A stretch of DNA of 9,240 nt from NCBI GenBank assembly GCA_005772945.1, contig SXIE01000427.1:1-9240 (forward strand). Direction: 5' to 3'. Shown one piece after another: positions 4,855 to 9,240 of the stretch. The DNA comes from Pseudomonadota bacterium (GTDB lineage: Bacteria; Myxococcota; UBA9042; PHBI01). The notes beneath the pieces were generated by a model that saw nothing but the letters and a program-made list of their open reading frames with translations, was not told where the DNA came from and did no database searches. Position 1 is the first letter of the stretch. Every line of letters starts with the position of its first letter. Made by a program: the position numbers and the translations under genes.

Positions 4855-6773
4855 CAGAAGGACTCCGCATAGAAGGAGTCGAGGAGCGGCCGGAACTTCT
4901 CGGCCGCCATGCTGCGGCGCAGCGTGTGGGTCGGCGTGAGCTCGCCGGCCTCGGTCGACAGCTCGGCGGCGAGCACCGCGAACTTCTTGATGTTGGCGTG
5001 GGGCGGCAAGGTGGTGTTGACGCGGGCGATGGCCTGGTCGATGTGCTGGTGGACCTTGGCCGAGCGGCTGAGCGCGTCGAAGTCGCCGGGCAGGGACTCG
5101 GCAGCGGCGAAGCGCTCGAGCGCAGCCCGATCGAGCGCGATGAGGGCCGTGAGGTAGCGGCGGCGCTCGCCGTGAACGAGCGCTTGGGCGATGAGCTCGT
5201 CTTCGCGCAGGGCGGTCTCGATGGGGCGGGGCGCGACCGAGCGGCCATCGGAGAGGACGATGATGTCGCGCTTGCGGCCCGTGATGACGAGGCGCTGTTG
5301 GTCGTCGGCGTGCGCGAGGTCGCCGGTCGCGAACCAGCCGTCGGCGTCGAGGACGTGGCGCGTCTCGGCCGCGTCGCGCCAGTAGCCGGGCATGATGCTC
5401 GGGCCGCGCAGCAACAGCTCGCCGTCGGGCGCGAGGCGGGCTTCGACGCCCGGCAAAGGGCGTCCGACGGTGCCGAGCGCCGGCGGCGCGCCGCTGTCGA
5501 GGTGCGTCATGGCGCACGTCTCGACCATGCCGTAGGCCTCGCGCAGCGGGAGTCCGGCGCGCGCAAAGAGGTTTGCGACGCCCTCGGGCAGCGGGGCGCC
5601 GGACGAGATGAGCGTCGTGCAGCCGCGTCCGAAGCGCCGGCGCACGGCGCCGCGGATCATCTGATCGAAGAGGCCGCGCCGGATCCGATCGATCGCCCCC
5701 TCGTCGCGCTTGGCACCGTGCGCCCAGCGGCCGATGAAGGGCACGAAGCCGCTGCCGTCGCGCACCTCGCGCAGGGCCGCGGTTGCGGCGCGCTCGAAGA
5801 GGCTCGGTACGCCGATGATGAACGTCGGCTCGACCAGGCGGACGTCGTCGAAGGCCGTCGCTTCCGAGCGCGCGAGCCCGGTCGGGTGGTGACCTGCGAG
5901 GCCGACCCAGAGCGACACGCGTCCGAGGGTCTGCGCCAGCGGCAGCGTCAGGAGCTGGACGTCGGGGGGGCGTTTCTTGTCGGCCTTCGGAGACGGCTTG
6001 TCGGTCTTGGCCGGTTCGCTCGGCGCGGGCTCGGGCTTCGCGGGGGTCGCGAGCGTCGGAAGGACGCCGAGGATCCCGTCCACGACGGCGCCGAGCATGG
6101 CGTGCGTGATGATGACGCCCTTGGCCTGGCCCTCGGTGCCTGGGGTGAAGGCGATGGTGATGCAGGCGTCGGGGAGGGTCGCGGCCTCGCGCTCGGCGAG
6201 CAGCTCGGGATGCGTCTCGAGCGCGCGGCGCCCGAGCGCCTCGAGGGCCGCAAACGTGCGTGGGGTGCGGGCGCCGAGCTCGGCGAAGCGCGCGACGCCG
6301 CCGCTGGCACGGGTCAGGTCCTCGTCGAGGACGAGGAGCTCGAGCGGGCCCGGCAGGTGCGGCGCGGCGTCCAGGAGCTTGCGCGCCTGCCAGGGGTCCT
6401 CGGCGACGGCGAAGCGGCAGTCGCTGGCGGTGAGGAAGCGCTGGCAGTTGCTGGCGAGCTCGTTCGGGAAGATCGGGACGCTGATGAGCCCGGCGAGCTG
6501 GCAGGCCAGGTCGAGGATGACCCACTCGGCGCGCGTCCACGAGACGATGGCGACACGTGCGCCGGGCTCGGCGCCGAGTCCGAGCAAGCCCGCGGCGACG
6601 GCGCGTGCGCGTGCCAGCAGCTCGCCGACCGAGACGACCTCGACCGCGTCGTCGGCGCGCGCGCCCGAGCGCGAGCGACGCCCGCGCGTCACGACCCGCA
6701 GCCCCTCGGTATCAGGGGCGCGCGTCGCGTGCTCGACGAATCGATGAAGGAGAATCGCCCCGGGAACCGCCAC
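4854..6773 (-). CDS. Long-chain acyl-CoA ligase-like AMP-binding enzyme with altered motifs
   Basis: About 639 residues from the GTG at 6773, the usual size for long-chain acyl-CoA synthetases. The family activates a fatty acid with ATP to an acyl-adenylate, then transfers it to CoA. Recognisable parts, numbered from this start, are: A3 P-loop F-T-P-G-T-E-G-Q-A-K-G-V (209-220), L-P-L-A-Q near 277-281, S-S-G-A-P-L (390-395), A5 E-A-Y-G-M-V-E-T (412-419), D-G-W-F-A-T-G-D-L (478-486), A8 T-G-R-K-R-D-I-I-V-L-S-D-G (498-510) with A-P-R-P-I-E, and E-L-T-P-T-H-T-L-R-R (611-620). The A3 and A5 motifs deviate from consensus, and Thr617 stands where the A10 lysine is expected, so activity may be reduced or changed. 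A Pro/Lys/Ala-rich insert occupies about 241-270. In-frame GTG or TTG starts exist upstream as far as 6941, but that one would overlap the divergent gene; no candidate has a clear ribosome site. It is the first gene of the coupled minus-strand operon. Confidence 0.88.
   Translation of the reverse strand: MAVPGAILLHRFVEHATRAPDTEGLRVVTRGRRSRSGARADDAVEVVSVGELLARARAVAAGLLGLGAEPGARVAIVSWTRAEWVILDLACQLAGLISVPIFPNELASNCQRFLTASDCRFAVAEDPWQARKLLDAAPHLPGPLELLVLDEDLTRASGGVARFAELGARTPRTFAALEALGRRALETHPELLAEREAATLPDACITIAFTPGTEGQAKGVIITHAMLGAVVDGILGVLPTLATPAKPEPAPSEPAKTDKPSPKADKKRPPDVQLLTLPLAQTLGRVSLWVGLAGHHPTGLARSEATAFDDVRLVEPTFIIGVPSLFERAATAALREVRDGSGFVPFIGRWAHGAKRDEGAIDRIRRGLFDQMIRGAVRRRFGRGCTTLISSGAPLPEGVANLFARAGLPLREAYGMVETCAMTHLDSGAPPALGTVGRPLPGVEARLAPDGELLLRGPSIMPGYWRDAAETRHVLDADGWFATGDLAHADDQQRLVITGRKRDIIVLSDGRSVAPRPIETALREDELIAQALVHGERRRYLTALIALDRAALERFAAAESLPGDFDALSRSAKVHQHIDQAIARVNTTLPPHANIKKFAVLAAELSTEAGELTPTHTLRRSMAAEKFRPLLDSFYAESF
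4863..4866 (-). promoter_or_regulatory. Ribosome binding site of the glycosyltransferase gene
   Basis: GGAG on the minus strand is followed by eight bases and then the ATG at 4854. It lies within the last codons of the ligase gene and supports translation coupled through the TGATG overlap. Confidence 0.55.
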
Positions 6774-6915
6774 GCTGCGCGTGTTGCCACGGGTTCCCGA
6801 GGGCGTCAATGGGATCTGTTGAACACCAAGCAATTCGTGTGCGGGCACGCGCCAAGAGCGACCCTGCGAGGCAAAAATTGGACGCCGATCTGCGCGCGCG
6901 CCATGGTCGGCCGCG
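6774..6915. promoter_or_regulatory. Divergent promoter region between ligase operon and transpeptidase gene
   Basis: This 142-base gap separates two divergently transcribed genes, so it should hold promoters for both. It includes less GC-rich patches (around 6808-6842 and 6870-6880) compatible with promoter DNA. I see no convincing -35/-10 pair on either strand. A partial match to the 3415-3441 inverted repeat lies at 6833-6860. The left boundary moves if the ligase starts further upstream. Confidence 0.45.
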
Positions 6916-8475
6916 ATGAAGCCGAACTTCCGCGCGCCCACCGATCAGAAAGCGACCGAACACCCCCGCAAGACGCTGCGCCTGGCGTTCGGGGTCGGAC
7001 TCGCGGCGGGGCTCGTGTGGGTCGTCGGCGCGGGGTCGGGGGGGGGTGTGGCGTCAGCCGCGTCGGCCGCGGCGCGCGCGAAGCCGGTGCCCGAGGCGCC
7101 ACGCGTCCTGCCGCTCAGGACCGAAGGGCAGGCGGTCGGCGGGGTGGCCAAGGGGCTCGAGCTGGCGCCCAAGGCCATCGCGAACTGGACGATTCCGGCG
7201 GCCGAGATCGACCCGCGTCACGCGCAAGAGGAGGGCGCGGCGCTGGTGCAGCACCTCGAGGACGGGACGGCCGTCGAGCTGACCATCGATCCGGCGTTGC
7301 AGCGCGCGGCCGAGGACTCGCTGGCGCGCTATCGGGTCGGGTGGGGGGCCGTGGTGGCGATTCGGCCGTCGACGGGGGAGATCCTGGCGCTGGCCGAGCA
7401 CGCCGAGGGGCGCCCGGATTTGAAGCACCTGGCGTTGCAGAGCGCGGCGCCGGCGGCGAGCATCTTCAAGATCATCACGGCCGCGGCGCTGATGGCCGAC
7501 GGAGGGCTGACGCCCGAGTCGAAGACGTGCACGCACGGTGGGGCGAGCAAGCTGACGCTCTATCACCTCAAGCCGAACGCGCGCCGCGACACGAAGTGCG
7601 AGACCTTGGCCGAGGCGCTCGGCAGCTCCAACAACACCGCGTTCGCGCGCTGGGCAGACCAGCTGCTCAAGCCCGCGCAGCTCGAGGCGATGGCGCGCCG
7701 CTTCGGCTTCGGCGCGCGCATTCCGTTCATGTGGCAGGTGGGCGTGTCGAGCGCGGTCATCCCGAGCGCGAGCCGCCTCGGCTACGTCCGGAGCGCGGCC
7801 GGGTTCGAGGGGACGACGCTGTCGCCGCTGCACGCCGCGCTCATCGCGGGGGCCATCGGCAACGGCGGGACGGTCATGGCGCCGCAGCTCGTGCGGCGTG
7901 CGACGCGCCCCGCCGAGGGCGATCGCGAGGTGTTCCAGTTCCATCCGACCAAGTGGCTCGAGGCCGTCTCGCCCGAGGTCGCGGCCGCCGTCGGCACGCT
8001 CATGGAGGCCACGATTACATCAGGGACCGGGCGGAAGTTCTTCGAAAAGAAGGGCGTCCCGCGGCTCGGGAACGTGCGTGTCGCCGGCAAGTCGGGGACG
8101 CTCTCGGGGCACGACGACGAGGCGGCACTCAGGAACTACTCGTGGTTCGTCGCCTACGGGCGGGATGGCGGCGAGGCCGCTTGGGAAGGGGGGGCCGCGG
8201 ATATCGCGGTCGCCGCGCTGATCGTCGAGGGCGAGCAATGGACGGTCAAGGGCGCGGTGCCGGTGCGCGACCTGCTCGAGGCGTTCTTCGCGCGCGGCAA
8301 AGGAGGCGCGCCCCCCGCGCGACGTGCGCCAGTCGCGCGCCAGCTTCCGGTCCCGGTTCCGGTCCCGGTCCCGGCGCCGGACCCCGTCCCTGCCGCGGAC
8401 CCCACGCCGGAGCCGTCCCCAGCGCCGATTCCCCCCGCGCGTCCCGGCGCCGCGATCCCGGCGATCATCCACTGA
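6916..8475 (+). CDS. Membrane-anchored penicillin-binding transpeptidase
   Basis: This 519-residue protein is a class-B-like penicillin-binding transpeptidase, which cross-links peptidoglycan stem peptides by a serine acyl-enzyme mechanism in the periplasm. After a basic N-terminus (1-20) there is one hydrophobic segment (about 21-38), read as a signal anchor. The transpeptidase domain runs from about 117 to 460. It opens with V-E-L-T-I-D-P-A-L-Q-R and has the three active-site motifs S182-I-F-K185 (SxxK), S238-N-N240 (SxN) and K392-S-G-T395 (KTG-box variant with Ser). It is shorter than typical FtsI or PBP2 proteins because the N-terminal pedestal region is only about 75 residues. The last 45 residues form a Pro-Val/Pro-Ala tail. 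The ATG at 6916 is chosen because it opens the frame and leads directly into the anchor; no strong ribosome site is visible. It is transcribed away from the ligase operon and ends before a stem-loop cluster and terminator. Confidence 0.92.
   Translation: MKPNFRAPTDQKATEHPRKTLRLAFGVGLAAGLVWVVGAGSGGGVASAASAAARAKPVPEAPRVLPLRTEGQAVGGVAKGLELAPKAIANWTIPAAEIDPRHAQEEGAALVQHLEDGTAVELTIDPALQRAAEDSLARYRVGWGAVVAIRPSTGEILALAEHAEGRPDLKHLALQSAAPAASIFKIITAAALMADGGLTPESKTCTHGGASKLTLYHLKPNARRDTKCETLAEALGSSNNTAFARWADQLLKPAQLEAMARRFGFGARIPFMWQVGVSSAVIPSASRLGYVRSAAGFEGTTLSPLHAALIAGAIGNGGTVMAPQLVRRATRPAEGDREVFQFHPTKWLEAVSPEVAAAVGTLMEATITSGTGRKFFEKKGVPRLGNVRVAGKSGTLSGHDDEAALRNYSWFVAYGRDGGEAAWEGGAADIAVAALIVEGEQWTVKGAVPVRDLLEAFFARGKGGAPPARRAPVARQLPVPVPVPVPAPDPVPAADPTPEPSPAPIPPARPGAAIPAIIH
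8347..8376 (+). repeat. Hexanucleotide repeat encoding Pro-Val dipeptides
   Basis: About five copies of CCGGT(C/T), one frame-keeping six-base unit, encode the P-V-P-V-P-V-P part of the transpeptidase tail. Gain or loss of a unit would change the tail by two residues without a frameshift. Confidence 0.6.
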
Positions 8476-8564
8476 ACGCCAGGGGCCAACGCCCCCGGGG
8501 TCGACGTAACGCCGCGCCCAACCCCGTCACGTGCTCACGCTCGGCCGGCCCCGGAACGTCGCAA

Positions 8565-8608
8565 CGAGAGACGCTCAAAGGGTCTCTCGGAGCCGATTCC
8601 TGGGCTCC
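8565..8608 (+). other. Two adjacent perfect stem-loops before the terminator
   Basis: CGAGAGAC (8565-8572) pairs with GTCTCTCG (8582-8589) across nine bases. Immediately after, GGAGCC (8589-8594) pairs with GGCTCC (8603-8608) across eight bases. The arms share base 8589, so the two stems abut or compete slightly. With the terminator stem that follows, they make a compact three-hairpin array. I could not match it to a known riboswitch or RNA family. It may be the 3' end of the transpeptidase mRNA, a leader for the 8669 gene, or a small RNA. Confidence 0.4.
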
Positions 8609-8614
8609 TGCGCC

Positions 8615-8640
8615 AAAGTCCGCCCGGGCGGACTTTTCCG
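8615..8640 (+). terminator. Intrinsic transcription terminator, probably bidirectional
   Basis: AAAGTCCGCCC (8615-8625) and GGGCGGACTTT (8626-8636) form a 22-base perfect palindrome. It is followed by T, CC, G and more T in the plus direction and preceded by AAA on the left. A GC-rich stem closed by an A/T base and a U-rich 3' side is the standard intrinsic terminator layout. It lies 140 bases after the transpeptidase stop and 33 bases before the next start, and probably ends the transpeptidase transcript. Confidence 0.8.
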
Positions 8641-8668
8641 TTTCTCGTGGCCATGGCAAGCTTGCGCC

Positions 8669-9240
8669 ATGAAGCGAGCTCCTGATTCGTCAGAGCAACA
8701 GGCAACGCCGCCGGCGCTGCAACCGGTCACGAGCCAGGAGTTGGCCGCGCAGCGCAGCGAGGCGATTCGTCTGACGGATAGTATCCGCCGTGATCTTCAC
8801 ACCGTCGCGGGAGCGTTCTTCGAGATCGGCCTCGGGTTGAGGCGCATCAAGGACGAGCGTCTCTACCTCGCGATGAGCTACGGGACCTTCAAGGAGTACA
8901 TCGCCGGGGAGATCTCGGTCGCGACCTCGCAGGCCTTCGAGATCCTGCGGGTCGTGCGCAGCTACTCGCGGACCGACGCGACCCGCATCGGACTGTCGCG
9001 TGCGAATGCCCTGCTCACCTACTGCAAGGCTGCCAGAGTCGACAAGGACCCCGGCGAGTTCGTGCATGACGACGAGCTCGTGGGCGACAAGCCGTTTTCG
9101 GCGGCGTCGCTGCGCGACATCGAAGCGGCCACCAAGGCCGTCCGTACGCAAAAGCGCGCCAAGCGCGGATCCCGCGCCGCGGCGCGCACCGACCGCGCGA
9201 TCACCGCGCATGTTCGCAAGGTCGCGCGCGCGGCCGCGGC
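8669..9240 (+). CDS. Hypothetical helical basic protein, 3' end cut by window
   Basis: The frame runs from ATG 8669 to the right edge, giving 190 codons without a stop. I do not recognise the protein with certainty. Residues 1-25 are polar and low in complexity. Residues 26-120 look all-helical: E-A-I-R-L-T-D-S-I-R-R-D-L, then F-F-E-I-G-L-G-L-R-R-I-K-D-E-R-L-Y, Y-G-T-F-K-E-Y-I and a helix-turn-helix-like S-V-A-T-S-Q-A-F-E-I-L-R-V-V. This layout, with an aromatic Y-x-T-F-x-E-Y motif before a putative HTH, recalls DNA-associated hypothetical proteins of phages, plasmids and deltaproteobacteria (DUF3102-like). Residues from 156 on are rich in Lys, Arg and Ala. DNA binding is plausible but unproven. 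The start follows the terminator by 33 bases with no clear ribosome site, so a promoter must lie between 8476 and 8668, or the leader is leaderless or short. Confidence 0.75.
   Translation, partial: MKRAPDSSEQQATPPALQPVTSQELAAQRSEAIRLTDSIRRDLHTVAGAFFEIGLGLRRIKDERLYLAMSYGTFKEYIAGEISVATSQAFEILRVVRSYSRTDATRIGLSRANALLTYCKAARVDKDPGEFVHDDELVGDKPFSAASLRDIEAATKAVRTQKRAKRGSRAAARTDRAITAHVRKVARAAA

Noticed and set aside
4855..6540. Long N-terminal extension of the glycosyltransferase frame
   Set aside because: The frame is open upstream of 4854 but is Arg/Pro-rich shadow of the ligase. The glycosyltransferase motifs begin right after the ATG at 4854, which has a ribosome site and TGATG coupling.
6774..6941. 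Ligase start at the GTG at 6941
   Set aside because: It would overlap the divergent transpeptidase gene by 26 bases, and the extra 56 residues show no family resemblance. The similarity-like segment begins at A-V-P-G-A-I-L-L-H. The start remains uncertain.
8482..8495. GGGGC-CAAC-GCCCC stem just after the transpeptidase stop
   Set aside because: The arms are only five bases and there is no U-tract. The palindrome at 8615-8636 is a far better terminator.
4926..8672. A 1248-codon plus-strand open frame
   Set aside because: It lies antisense to the ligase and out of frame with the transpeptidase. Its composition is almost all Arg, Gly, Ala and Glu, as expected for a shadow frame in GC-rich DNA. 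Both real genes carry family motifs.
8690..9211. A 173-codon minus-strand frame at the right edge
   Set aside because: It is Arg-rich without recognisable motifs, while the plus frame from 8669 is open to the edge with a plausible helical protein.

Overview
This is a GC-rich bacterial window whose gene content points to a myxobacterium-like member of Myxococcota. The main clue is a long secreted lipoprotein ending in C-x-DGN-x3-GDGC repeats, a signature common in that phylum. Six protein-coding regions can be supported, two of them cut by the window edges. No tRNA, rRNA or CRISPR array was seen.

Minus strand, in transcription order from about 6773 down to 1. An AMP-forming long-chain acyl-CoA ligase-like gene (4854-6773) overlaps by one base (TGATG) a GT2 glycosyltransferase of the polyprenol-phosphate mannose synthase type (4054-4854). 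That gene overlaps by 20 bases a MarR-family regulator with a lysine-rich tail (3507-4073). The overlaps indicate one translationally coupled operon joining fatty-acyl activation, lipid-carrier glycosylation and a regulator. After a 109-base gap holding two perfect inverted repeats comes a 1072-residue lipoprotein of unknown function (179-3397). Beyond its stop codon lies the start of a coiled-coil reading frame that runs off the left edge (1-154). It may be the N-terminus of a transposase, but this is not proven.

Plus strand. Divergent from the ligase operon, across a region of about 142 bases, is a membrane-anchored penicillin-binding transpeptidase (6916-8475). It carries SxxK, SxN and KSG motifs and a proline-rich tail. 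It is followed by a cluster of stem-loops ending in a strong intrinsic terminator (8615-8640). An unrecognised, basic, helical protein then starts at 8669 and is cut by the right edge.

Taken together, the window looks like a cell-envelope neighbourhood: peptidoglycan cross-linking on one strand, lipid activation and lipid-linked sugar synthesis on the other, plus a surface lipoprotein. The most useful leads are: a perfect inverted repeat upstream of the lipoprotein with a partial look-alike in the divergent promoter region (candidate MarR operators); an acyl-CoA ligase with altered signature motifs, including loss of the usual A10 lysine; compressed two-cysteine repeats in the lipoprotein; and a possible insertion-element junction at its 3' end.
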